From contig JAUMPM010000012.1 in the NCBI GenBank assembly GCA_031294825.1, positions 1 to 11,984 on the forward strand: a stretch of DNA of 11,984 nt, written 5' to 3'. The translations under genes were made by a program, and so were the position numbers. The notes beneath the pieces were generated by a model. The model did no database searches. It was not told where the DNA came from and saw only the letters and a program-made list of their open reading frames with translations. Source of the stretch: Collinsella sp. Lineage in GTDB: Bacteria > Actinomycetota > Coriobacteriia > Coriobacteriales > Coriobacteriaceae. Shown in pieces: positions 1 through 6,627 of the stretch; positions within the stretch are counted from its first letter, which is position 1; each line of letters opens with the position of its first letter.

Positions 1-117
1 GAACAGGAGTCGCTCGAGCTCGTCGGGCGGCAGGTTGAGGAGCTCGTCGCCGGGACGGTGCAGGCAGACCTTCCTGAGCTTGCCGATCTCGGAAGGCACG
101 TGCAGACCTTTCGTCAT
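1..117 (-). CDS. arcA: Arginine deiminase, N-terminal fragment (runs off the window edge)
   Basis: Only the first 39 codons are present; the gene continues past base 1. Reading the minus strand from the ATG at 117 gives MTKGLHVPSEIGKLRKVCLH and then RPGDELLNLPPDELERLLF. This matches the conserved start of arginine deiminase: the SEIGKL segment, the LHRPG(D/E)E loop and the L-P-ELLF helix that leads into the DDIP motif. Arginine deiminase hydrolyses arginine to citrulline and ammonia in the cytoplasm, the first step of the ATP-yielding ADI pathway common in anaerobic gut bacteria. An AGGAGG lies just upstream (120-125, very short spacing), inside a longer purine run. The gene diverges from ppk1. 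Catalytic residues lie outside the window, so the call rests on the N-terminal signature alone. Other ADI-pathway genes are not visible here. Confidence 0.85.
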   Translation of the reverse strand, partial: MTKGLHVPSEIGKLRKVCLHRPGDELLNLPPDELERLLF

Positions 118-668
118 GGCCTCCTACCTTTCTTTCGGGCCTTACTGGCCGAATGTATCAGCGCCCCTCCGTATGGGACGCTGCTTGCTGACAGCTCTAG
201 TTATATCCAAAAACCACCTGCAATTCCACCTCGCCCCCGAACGGTCAGCAAAGTGCGATGAACGGTATATCGCATATGATTCCCCTATGATGTACTTCGG
301 TTCTCTAAAGCAGGTTTTCAAAGGTAAATGTTCTTTTTTCTAAGGAATTAAGCTAGATTGCACAAATATTTTCATGTTTAGGAATTGCATAGCTAAAACG
401 GTTTTCTGCATATATATGTCGTTTGTCCATGATTCAATTTGGATTCGATTATATTCAGCTCGCAATCATTCTTATTCATACATCCTCACCAGTTGAGTAT
501 GGATATAGATTGTTTCCAAACGAGTTGGGCAGTTAGTTGCATGCCTTGGCAGCGTAAGAAGTAGGTAAAGATACCGTTCGCGCGATGCGTCCGTGCCACA
601 GGTCGACTAAATTGAGACAATAGTGATTAGTGTTAGGCTACCGTCCCTTGTGGGGACTGAACGGACAG
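118..668. other. Divergent intergenic region between arcA and ppk1, AT-rich in its middle
   Basis: About 550 bases with no convincing gene. The stretch from roughly 280 to 540 is clearly AT-rich against the GC-rich genes, as expected for promoter DNA or for acquired sequence. On the minus strand a TATAAC (200-205 on plus) could be an arcA -10 box, but its -35 is poor. An inverted repeat TGCGAT-N9-ATCGCA (254-259 and 269-274) is a possible operator. Near ppk1, TTGAGA (612-617) and TAGGCT (634-639), 16 bp apart, form a weak promoter candidate. A short hairpin GTCCC-TTGTG-GGGAC (643-657) follows it. Short open frames here (for example 35-343 plus) show no family resemblance and run across the arcA start. 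Confidence 0.5.
254..274. promoter_or_regulatory. Inverted repeat, candidate operator upstream of arcA
   Basis: TGCGAT and ATCGCA are perfect 6-base inverted arms separated by 9 bases, about 140 bp upstream of the arcA start. The dyad symmetry fits binding of a dimeric regulator, but no known consensus is matched with confidence and arms this short can arise by chance. Confidence 0.25.
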
Positions 669-3077
669 ATGCATATGCCGAGCAAAATCGAAAAGAAGCA
701 AGCCGCCGCAAAGCTGCGCAAACCGCCGCGCGACTTCTCGTACACGCAAAACCGAGAGCTCAGCTGGCTACGCTTTAACAACCGCGTGCTCGACGAAGCC
801 TTCGACGAAACCGTTCCGTTATTCGAGCGACTAAAGTTCGTCTCGATCTTCGAGTCCAACCTCGACGAGTTCCTTATGGTGCGCGTGGGCGGCCTGTCCG
901 ATCTGGCGGAGCTCAAAAAACAACCTGTCGACAACAAGAGCAATATGACCGCCTCCGAACAGGTCGATGCTGTCATGGCCGAAATGCCCGGGCTCCTTAC
1001 CCGTTGGGAGTCCATCTTTAAGAGCATCGAGGGCAAGCTCGACACCTTGGGCGTTCACCGCGCCCGCATCGATTCGCTTACGCCCGAGGAGCGCACCTTT
1101 GTAACCCGCTACTTCCAGGCCTACGTGTCGCCGGTCATCTCGCCGCTGGTCATCGATCCTCGCCACCCCTTCCCCAACCTGCGCAATGGCGCGCTCTATC
1201 TGGCCTGTGGTCTGGACGGCGCCACCGACGAGGAGAGCCTGCTGGGCCTTATCGAGATTCCCGCCTCGATGAACCGCGTGGTCGAGATCCCCTCGCCCAC
1301 CGGCACCTACTCCTACATCTTGCTCGAGAACGTCATCCTCGCCTGTCTGGACAGCTGCTTTGGCTCCTATAAGCCGCTGGATCGTGCGCTGATCCGCGTC
1401 ACCCGCAACGCCGACATCGATCCGGACGGCGAGGGCGTCGAAGAGGAAGAGGACTACCGCCAGCACATGAAGCGCATTCTCAAGAAGCGCCTGCGCCTGC
1501 AGCCGGTAGTGCTCGCGGTCTCGGGGTCGCTCGAGAAGGCGACGCTCAAGACTATCCGCAAGGCGCTCGAGCTTTCGCGTCGCTCGGTCTTTACCTGCGA
1601 TATCCCGCTCAACCTGGGCTACGTCTTTGGCATTGAGGGCAAGATTCCCGAGCACCTGCGCAACGAGCTGCTCTTTACGCCGTTTAAGCCGCAGCCCAAC
1701 CCCACCATCGATATGACCCGCTCCATCCGCGAGCAGGTGCTGCAGGGCGACAAGTTGCTCTTCTACCCTTACGAGGCCATGAATCCGTTCCTGGATCTGG
1801 TACACGAGGCCGCCTATGACCCCGAGTGCATCTCGTTGCGCATCACGCTCTACCGCGTGGCCAAGCAGAGCCGTCTGTGCGAGTCGCTGATCGATGCCGC
1901 CGAGAACGGCAAAGAGGTCACGGTGCTCATGGAGCTCCGTGCCCGCTTTGACGAGCAGAACAACATCGAGTGGGCCGAGCGCCTGGAAGAGGCCGGCTGC
2001 ACCGTCATCTACGGCTCCGAGGGCTTTAAGTGCCACTCCAAGATCTGCCAGCTCACCTATCGCGAGGGCATGGCGCTAACGCGCCTGACGCTGCTGGGCA
2101 CCGGCAACTTTAACGAGAAGACGGCCAAACTCTACAGCGACTTTATGCTCATGACCGCCCACCCCGGCATCGGCGAAGACGCCAACCTGTTCTTCCGCAA
2201 TCTGTCGCTGGGCAACCTGCGCGGCGACTACCGCTTCCTGGGTGTGGCGCCCGTGGGCCTCAAGCCGCTCATCATGCGCGGGCTTGACCGCGAGATTCAG
2301 CGCGCCCTTGCCGGCGAGCCCGCCCGCGTGTTCTTTAAGCTCAACTCGCTGACCGACCGCGAGGTTATCGACAAGATCGCCGAGGCATCGTGTGCCGGCG
2401 TGCGCGTAGACATGATCATCCGCGGCATCTCGTGCCTCAAGCCCGGTGTTCCGGGCAAGACCGAGAACGTGCATGTCCGCTCCATCGTCGGACGCTTTTT
2501 GGAGCATGCGCGCGTTTACGCCTTTGGCGTGGACTCGGACATGATCTATCTGAGCTCGGCCGACATGATGACACGCAACACCGAGCACCGCGTGGAGATC
2601 GCCTTCCCCGTGCTCGACCCTACCTGCCGCGCCCTGGTGCACGAGTACATGGGCATGCAGCTGCGCGACAACGTGAAGGCCCGCAGTCTGACGAGTGACG
2701 GCACCTGGGTTCCCGTGGAGCGTGCAGAGGGTGAGAAACCCTTCAACTCGCAGGAAGCCCTGCTGGAGCGTGCCTATCGCAACGCCGAGGCCGCGCCCGA
2801 GCCCGTCATTGAGGCGAAACCTGCCCCCGAGCCCGAGCCGCAGCCGACCACACCCGAGGTTCAGAAGGTCCAGGCGACTGTCATTGAGCCCGAGCCTGCA
2901 CCTGCACCTCGGCCCGAGCCGCAGGTCACCAAACCCGTATCCGAGACGAGCACCCGTCGCGATAGGCCCGCCGGCAAGACCAAGGCCATCGAGCGCCATC
3001 GCCCCGGTCGCGTGCGCATGGGCCTGGGCCTGATCGGCCTGGGTCTTAAGACGCTCATTACCGGCAAGACGAAATAG
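669..3077 (+). CDS. ppk1: Polyphosphate kinase 1 (PPK1) with extended C-terminal tail
   Basis: Transfers the gamma-phosphate of ATP onto inorganic polyphosphate, reversibly. The 802-residue product has the full PPK1 layout: N domain (about 23-125, FSYTQNRELSWLRFNNRVL), head domain (to about 320) and two PLD-like C domains. Residues align without gaps to E. coli PPK1: R396 and R426 (R375, R405), H456 in FKCHSKI (H435, the phosphorylated histidine) and H613 in GRFLEHARVY (H592). The position of E. coli H454, just before GTGNFNEKTA, is Leu475. From about residue 708 a Pro/Glu-rich low-complexity tail follows, then a basic stretch and MGLGLIGLGLKTLIT; E. coli PPK1 (688 aa) has no such tail. The frame opens at GTG 630, but 669 (ATG) or 675 (ATG) fit the domain start better; no strong ribosome site decides. 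Monocistronic: a terminator follows. Confidence 0.96.
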   Translation: MHMPSKIEKKQAAAKLRKPPRDFSYTQNRELSWLRFNNRVLDEAFDETVPLFERLKFVSIFESNLDEFLMVRVGGLSDLAELKKQPVDNKSNMTASEQVDAVMAEMPGLLTRWESIFKSIEGKLDTLGVHRARIDSLTPEERTFVTRYFQAYVSPVISPLVIDPRHPFPNLRNGALYLACGLDGATDEESLLGLIEIPASMNRVVEIPSPTGTYSYILLENVILACLDSCFGSYKPLDRALIRVTRNADIDPDGEGVEEEEDYRQHMKRILKKRLRLQPVVLAVSGSLEKATLKTIRKALELSRRSVFTCDIPLNLGYVFGIEGKIPEHLRNELLFTPFKPQPNPTIDMTRSIREQVLQGDKLLFYPYEAMNPFLDLVHEAAYDPECISLRITLYRVAKQSRLCESLIDAAENGKEVTVLMELRARFDEQNNIEWAERLEEAGCTVIYGSEGFKCHSKICQLTYREGMALTRLTLLGTGNFNEKTAKLYSDFMLMTAHPGIGEDANLFFRNLSLGNLRGDYRFLGVAPVGLKPLIMRGLDREIQRALAGEPARVFFKLNSLTDREVIDKIAEASCAGVRVDMIIRGISCLKPGVPGKTENVHVRSIVGRFLEHARVYAFGVDSDMIYLSSADMMTRNTEHRVEIAFPVLDPTCRALVHEYMGMQLRDNVKARSLTSDGTWVPVERAEGEKPFNSQEALLERAYRNAEAAPEPVIEAKPAPEPEPQPTTPEVQKVQATVIEPEPAPAPRPEPQVTKPVSETSTRRDRPAGKTKAIERHRPGRVRMGLGLIGLGLKTLITGKTK

Positions 3078-3079
3078 TC

Positions 3080-3104
3080 GTTTGTAGAAGCAGTTTGTAG
3101 AAGC
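3080..3104 (+). repeat. Two tandem 12-base copies just after ppk1
   Basis: GTTTGTAGAAGC occurs at 3080-3091 and again at 3093-3104, separated by one A. The second copy runs into the 5' arm of the ppk1 terminator. It is probably a small local duplication with no evident function. Confidence 0.7.
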
Positions 3105-3144
3105 GCCCCGCATTTGAGGAAAGCCTCGGATGCGGGGCGCTTTT
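3101..3144 (+). terminator. Rho-independent terminator of ppk1
   Basis: The arms 3101-3119 and 3124-3142 pair over 19 bp, with two G-T pairs in the middle, around an AAAG loop (3120-3123). The outer part AAGCGCCCCGCAT / ATGCGGGGCGCTT is perfect. A short T run (3141-3144) and CCC follow. It starts 24 bases after the ppk1 stop and separates ppk1 from the methyltransferase gene, which therefore probably has its own promoter. Confidence 0.9.
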
Positions 3145-3147
3145 CCC

Positions 3148-3156
3148 TGCTACCAT
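3148..3156 (+). promoter_or_regulatory. Candidate extended -10 box for the RNA methyltransferase gene
   Basis: TGCTACCAT fits the extended -10 pattern TGnTAnnnT. It lies directly after the ppk1 terminator and 35 bases before the chosen start. No good -35 is visible, so this is only a suggestion. Confidence 0.3.
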
Positions 3157-3190
3157 GGTGCGAACAACAACGCGAATGACAGGCAGGAAT

Positions 3191-4504
3191 ATGAAGCTCA
3201 CTATAGAATCGATGACCTACGGCGCCGACGGGCTGGCGCACGCCGACAACGGTAAGGCCGTCTTTGTGCAGGGCGCCGTGGCAGGCGACACCGTCAAGGC
3301 CGAGGTCGTGCAGGACGGCAAGTCGTTCATGCGCGCCCGCACCACCGAGATTCTCGAGCCAAGCCCCGATCGCATTCAGCCCCCCTGCCCCTTCGTGGGC
3401 ATCTGCGGTGGTTGTTCGTGGGGCAACCTCTCGCGCACGGCGCAGCTTGCCGCCAAGGAGCAAAACCTGCGTTCCGCACTCGAGCGTATCGGCAAGTTCA
3501 GCCCCGATCAGGTCGATGAGTTGGTACAGCCCATCTGCCACACCAAGGACGACTGGGGTTACCGCAATAAAATCGAGCTCGAACCGACCGTCGTCAACGG
3601 TCGCGTGCGCCTTGGCATGCACGGCGTCGACCCCAGCAAGATCGTGACCGTCGATTCGTGCCCGCTGTTCGATAAGCGTTTTCCCAAGGCGCTCAAGTCA
3701 GTCGTCGGCGCGCTCAACTATCTGAGCGGCAGCCACAACCTGGGTCTGGAGCGCGTGGGTATTCGTGCCTCGCGTCGCACCAAGGCACTCGAGATCGCGC
3801 TTTGGACGCCCACAGGCTCTTTTCCGCGCTCGCAGGTCTCCCGCGTGCTGGCGGACGCCGCTCACCCCACGAGCATCGTGCGCGTGATGAGCAAGGGCGA
3901 AAAGAAGGCCCGCCGTGTCTCCAAGGTCGAAATGCTCGCCGGAGAGGGCTCATGGACCGAGAATATCGCCGAGGGTCAGATGCGCTTGTCTGCCCCGTCT
4001 TTTTTCCAGGTCAACACCAAGGGTGCCGAGATTTTGATCGATCTTGTCATGGAAGCGCTCGACCCGCAGGAAGACGAGCTTGCCGTGGACCTGTACTGCG
4101 GTGCCGGCACCTTTACCCTGCCGCTCGCCCGCCGCTGCGACTTTGTCGCTGCCGTCGAGGCCTACGGCCCCGCCGTGCGCGATCTACGCCGTAACCTGGA
4201 GATCAACAAGCTTGATAACGTCGACGTCATTGGCGGAGACGCGGTGCGCGAGTTCCCCGACCAGGATGCCGACATCTTGGTGGTCGACCCGCCGCGCGCA
4301 GGCCTCGCCCCCGAGGCGATCGACCTTATCGCCAGCACGAGTGCCCGCGATGTCGCCTATGTGAGCTGCGACCCGGCCACCCTGGCGCGCGATCTCAAAC
4401 GCTTTGTCGAAGAAGGCACCTTCTCCCCCGTAAAGATCACGCCAGTCGACCTGTTCCCGCAAACCTTCCACTGCGAGACCGTCGTCCACCTTAGGCGCAA
4501 CTAG
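3191..4504 (+). CDS. rlmD: TrmA/RlmD-family iron-sulfur RNA (uracil-C5) methyltransferase
   Basis: SAM-dependent enzyme making 5-methyluridine in rRNA (or tRNA). The 437-residue product has an N-terminal TRAM-like RNA-binding domain (about 1-55). A 4Fe-4S site follows, C66-x5-C72-x2-C75 (PCPFVGICGGC) with C157 in DSCPLF. The Rossmann SAM motif DLYCGAGTF starts at D300, then DILVVDPPRAGL. The catalytic nucleophile is C393 in YVSCDPATLARDL, and the ETVVHL base motif (E429) is near the end. All key residues are present. Start: the frame is open from ATG 3155, but ATG 3191 has an AGGA close upstream (3185-3188) and begins with the family-typical MKLTIESMTYGADGLA, so it is preferred. The family includes RlmD (U1939), RlmC, RlmCD and TrmA; sequence alone does not fix the target base, so the symbol is tentative. 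Confidence 0.9.
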   Translation: MKLTIESMTYGADGLAHADNGKAVFVQGAVAGDTVKAEVVQDGKSFMRARTTEILEPSPDRIQPPCPFVGICGGCSWGNLSRTAQLAAKEQNLRSALERIGKFSPDQVDELVQPICHTKDDWGYRNKIELEPTVVNGRVRLGMHGVDPSKIVTVDSCPLFDKRFPKALKSVVGALNYLSGSHNLGLERVGIRASRRTKALEIALWTPTGSFPRSQVSRVLADAAHPTSIVRVMSKGEKKARRVSKVEMLAGEGSWTENIAEGQMRLSAPSFFQVNTKGAEILIDLVMEALDPQEDELAVDLYCGAGTFTLPLARRCDFVAAVEAYGPAVRDLRRNLEINKLDNVDVIGGDAVREFPDQDADILVVDPPRAGLAPEAIDLIASTSARDVAYVSCDPATLARDLKRFVEEGTFSPVKITPVDLFPQTFHCETVVHLRRN

Positions 4505-4527
4505 ACTGTTTGCCCAAGACCACGCCC

Positions 4528-4590
4528 GATGATTATTCTGAGACGGGGATAAAAATAAATTTGCTCCGAATGATTATTTAATCCCCGTCC
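4528..4590. repeat. Hairpin with nested direct repeats after the methyltransferase gene
   Basis: GACGGGGAT (4542-4550) and ATCCCCGTC (4581-4589) are perfect inverted arms. AAA (4551-4553) and TTT (4577-4579) extend the stem past one bulge. The 9-mer ATGATTATT occurs at 4529-4537 and again at 4570-4578 in direct orientation. No T run follows on either strand. It may act as a weak terminator for the upstream gene or be a remnant of an intergenic repeat next to the IS remnant. Confidence 0.6.
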
Positions 4591-4606
4591 CGAAATTGAA
4601 CCGCCC

Positions 4607-4636
4607 CCCTCATTTCTTGAACATTAGAAATGGGGG
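4607..4636 (+). terminator. Hairpin at the left end of the IS remnant
   Basis: Bases 4607-4617 pair with 4626-4636 over 11 bp (one G-T pair) around an 8-base loop, followed by TTCTTT. It sits immediately inside the left repeat and before the OrfA-like ATG at 4644. IS elements often carry such a structure to block read-through from outside promoters. Here it may also end transcription of the methyltransferase gene. Confidence 0.55.
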
Positions 4637-4643
4637 CTTCTTT

Positions 4644-4973
4644 ATGGACGGGAGAGTCAGGCACGACGCCACGCTGAGGACTCTTGCAGCAGAGCTTTGC
4701 GACAGGGGGTACGGGCGCGCCGAAGGCCGGCGGGAGGCCGAAGGGTGCCCGGACCCGGCCGGGGCCGGCGGCGTGCGAGGGCAAGCTCATGCGACAGAGC
4801 TGCTGCCCGGGCGCCTGAAGGACGAGTTCTACAGGAACCGGACGTAGCGGAGCTTCGAGGAGTTCAAGCGGGACCTCGACGCCTACACCGTTCACCGGAA
4901 CAAGAGGAGGCAGGTTAAGCAAAAGGGACTGACCCCGGAGGAGTTCCGGAATCAGTCCCCATGTGTGGCATAG
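4644..4973 (+). pseudogene. IS3-family transposase remnant (OrfA start fused to OrfB end)
   Basis: One frame runs from ATG 4644 to TAG 4971-4973 with an internal TAG at 4845-4847. The first about 25 residues (MDGRVRHDATLRTLAAELCD, then RGYG) resemble the helix-turn-helix start of IS3-type OrfA. The end, GRLKDEFYRNRT, stop, RSFEEFKRDLDAY and LTPEEFRNQSP, is the recognisable C-terminus of the IS3 OrfB integrase. Related proteins have Trp at the internal stop, consistent with TGG changing to TAG. The middle (about 4715-4800) is very GC-rich and matches neither protein, marking the deletion junction. The DDE catalytic core is entirely missing, so no active enzyme can be made. Near its 3' end GGGACTGA (4925-4932) and TCAGTCCC (4952-4959) form an 8-bp inverted repeat. 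Confidence 0.8.
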
Positions 4974-5058
4974 GCCGCTAATTGACCCGTCTAAGTTTCG
5001 GGGGCAGTTCATTTCAGCACCGCCCGAGAAAGCTAAACGCCTTCTGGCAGGTTGTCCC

Positions 5059-5093
5059 GGGCCGAGGGCGGCCACCTTGATCGCCCTCGGCCC
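5059..5093 (-). terminator. Strong hairpin after the PTS gene, lacking a T tract
   Basis: GGGCCGAGGGCG (5059-5070) and CGCCCTCGGCCC (5082-5093) form a perfect 12-bp stem with an 11-base loop, 55 bases past the PTS stop on the minus strand. Neither side is followed by a run of T, so it is not a standard intrinsic terminator. It could pause RNA polymerase or protect the 3' end of the mRNA of the beta-glucoside cluster. Confidence 0.6.
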
Positions 5094-5147
5094 TCACCCA
5101 CCTCAACTGCTCCTCAATTACATAGAGCTGGTCGAAAAGGGCGCAAG

Positions 5148-6596
5148 CTAGCGGGCGCCTTCCTCGTCGTCGTTGGGTCGGTAGGTGATGAACTCGATAA
5201 CAAAGGCCAGAACGGCAGAGACGAGTGAGGCGATGATCGCGTAGATCATGTGGGAGACCCCGGCGCCACCAGGGGTCCCGTCGATGAAGTTGAGCAGGTT
5301 GAAGACGCCGAGGCCGCCCGAGATGTACATGAGGGCGCCCGTCATTCCCACGATGGCGCCGCCCACGGCGGAGCTCAGGCATGCCACGACGAACGCGCGC
5401 TTGTTGGGGAGGGCAATGCCGTAGATGCCCGGCTCGGTGACGCCGAAGAAGAAGGCGGAGATCATCGCGGGAAGGGCGATGCCGCGGAAGCGCTCGTCCT
5501 TGTTTCTGAGGTACATGGCAAAGATGACCGCTCCGAGCGCGAACCCATGGCCGATGGTGGCGGCGAGCACGCTGTCGTGGCCTAGGGTGTTCAGGTTCAT
5601 GATGGAGATGGGGATGAGGCTCCAGTGGAAGCCAAAGATGACGAGGCACATCCACAGTCCACCGACCAGGGCGCTGCCCAGGACGGAACCAACCACGGGG
5701 AGCTGGAAGATGAACGAGAACGCCGCGCTCAGCAGGTTGGTGATGAGGGTGGCCACCGGGCCGATGACGAGGTAGCCCAAAACGATGGAGACCGTCATCG
5801 TGGCGAGCGGGACGAGGAACATCTTGAGTGCAGTCGGCATCCAGCTCTTGAGCCAGCGCTCAAGGATAGAGCCGAACCACACCATGAGAAGGACGGGGAT
5901 CACCGAGCTCACGTAGCCGGACACGGGCATGATGATGGGGAGCCCGAGGGCGGTGGCGTACCACGAGAACGTGCCGGCCACGCCGAGGTCGATGCTGCCG
6001 AGCGCCTCACCCGAGGTCAGGGCGACCATCGTCGGGTAGAGGAGCGCCACGCCGATTGCCACGCCGGTGAACTCGTTCATGCGGAACTTGCGCGCGGCAC
6101 TGAACGCCAGGGCGACGGGGAGGAAGTAGAAGAAGCCGTCAGCCACGGTGTAGAGCAGCGTGTAGAGGCCGTCGTTTGCAAAGGCCGGGACGAAGTAGGT
6201 GATGAGGGCAAGCAGTCCCTTCATGATGCCTGCGGCGGCAAGCGGTCCCAGGATGGGCTGGAAGATGCCAGAGATGAGGTCGATGACGACGGAGGCAACG
6301 GTCTTATCGCCCTGGGGCTCGTCGTCGGCGCTTGCGCCGCCCGAGAAGTTGCCGGCCTCCAGGACCGCGTCGTAGACGTCCTCGACGATGTTACCCACGA
6401 CCACCTGGTACTGGCCGTTGGCCTGGATGACCTGGATAACGCCCTTGAGGGCCTCGATCTTGGCAGTGTTGGCGCGGGACTCGTCCTTGAGCTTGAAGCG
6501 CACGCGCGTGATGCAGTGCGCGACGCTGGCGACGTTCTCGGCGCCGCCTACGTTCTCGAGTATGGATCTGGCCAGATCGTCGTATTTTTCAGCCAT
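5148..6596 (-). CDS. Beta-glucoside-type PTS transporter, EIIBC
   Basis: Membrane permease that takes up a beta-glucoside and phosphorylates it at C6 during transport. The 482-residue product has an N-terminal EIIB domain (about 1-90) with the phosphorylated cysteine C28 in VAHCITRVRFKLKD. A polytopic EIIC domain follows, with PILGPLAAAGIMKGLLAL, GFHWSLIPI (H324) and GVTEPGIYGIALP (G385-, E388), all hallmarks of the Glc/Bgl EIIC family. It ends in a short acidic tail with no EIIA domain, unlike BglF-type EIIBCA proteins of about 620 residues, so EIIA must be supplied in trans. Start: ATG 6596 has AAGGAGA (6602-6608) at good distance; the longer open frame to 6734 lies inside the GH1 gene. Last gene of the cluster, 31 bp after the GH1 stop. 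The exact sugar cannot be told from sequence. Confidence 0.93.
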   Translation of the reverse strand: MAEKYDDLARSILENVGGAENVASVAHCITRVRFKLKDESRANTAKIEALKGVIQVIQANGQYQVVVGNIVEDVYDAVLEAGNFSGGASADDEPQGDKTVASVVIDLISGIFQPILGPLAAAGIMKGLLALITYFVPAFANDGLYTLLYTVADGFFYFLPVALAFSAARKFRMNEFTGVAIGVALLYPTMVALTSGEALGSIDLGVAGTFSWYATALGLPIIMPVSGYVSSVIPVLLMVWFGSILERWLKSWMPTALKMFLVPLATMTVSIVLGYLVIGPVATLITNLLSAAFSFIFQLPVVGSVLGSALVGGLWMCLVIFGFHWSLIPISIMNLNTLGHDSVLAATIGHGFALGAVIFAMYLRNKDERFRGIALPAMISAFFFGVTEPGIYGIALPNKRAFVVACLSSAVGGAIVGMTGALMYISGGLGVFNLLNFIDGTPGGAGVSHMIYAIIASLVSAVLAFVIEFITYRPNDDEEGAR

Positions 6597-6627
6597 TATT
6601 TTCTCCTTAGCGATATTGCCCGGGCGG

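Larger units (their letters stand above)
4597..5011 (+). mobile_element. Internally deleted IS3-family element with both terminal inverted repeats
   Basis: The left end TGAACCGCCCCC (4597-4608) and the right end GGGGGCAGTTCA (5000-5011) are inverted copies matching at 11 of 12 bases. They carry the TG...CA ends typical of the IS3 family. Only about 415 bp lie between them, against about 1.2-1.5 kb for an intact member. The inside keeps the start of an OrfA-like frame and the last part of OrfB. No target-site duplication is visible (AAT on the left, TTT on the right), so the insertion is old or the flanks have been rearranged. It cannot encode its own transposase but could be moved by a related IS elsewhere in the genome. 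Confidence 0.8.

Noticed and set aside
35..343. Small plus-strand frames (35-343 and 58-261) at the window start
   Set aside because: They overlap the arginine deiminase start on the other strand and then run into AT-rich intergenic DNA; no ribosome site or family match.
831..2036. 401-codon open frame on the minus strand opposite ppk1
   Set aside because: It is the antisense shadow of a clear PPK1 gene in GC-rich DNA; the translation has no recognisable family features and is rich in Ala, Leu and Asp from reversed codons.
2076..3113. 345-codon minus-strand frame overlapping the end of ppk1
   Set aside because: Antisense shadow with His/Gly/Leu-rich composition, reading through the terminator; no family match.
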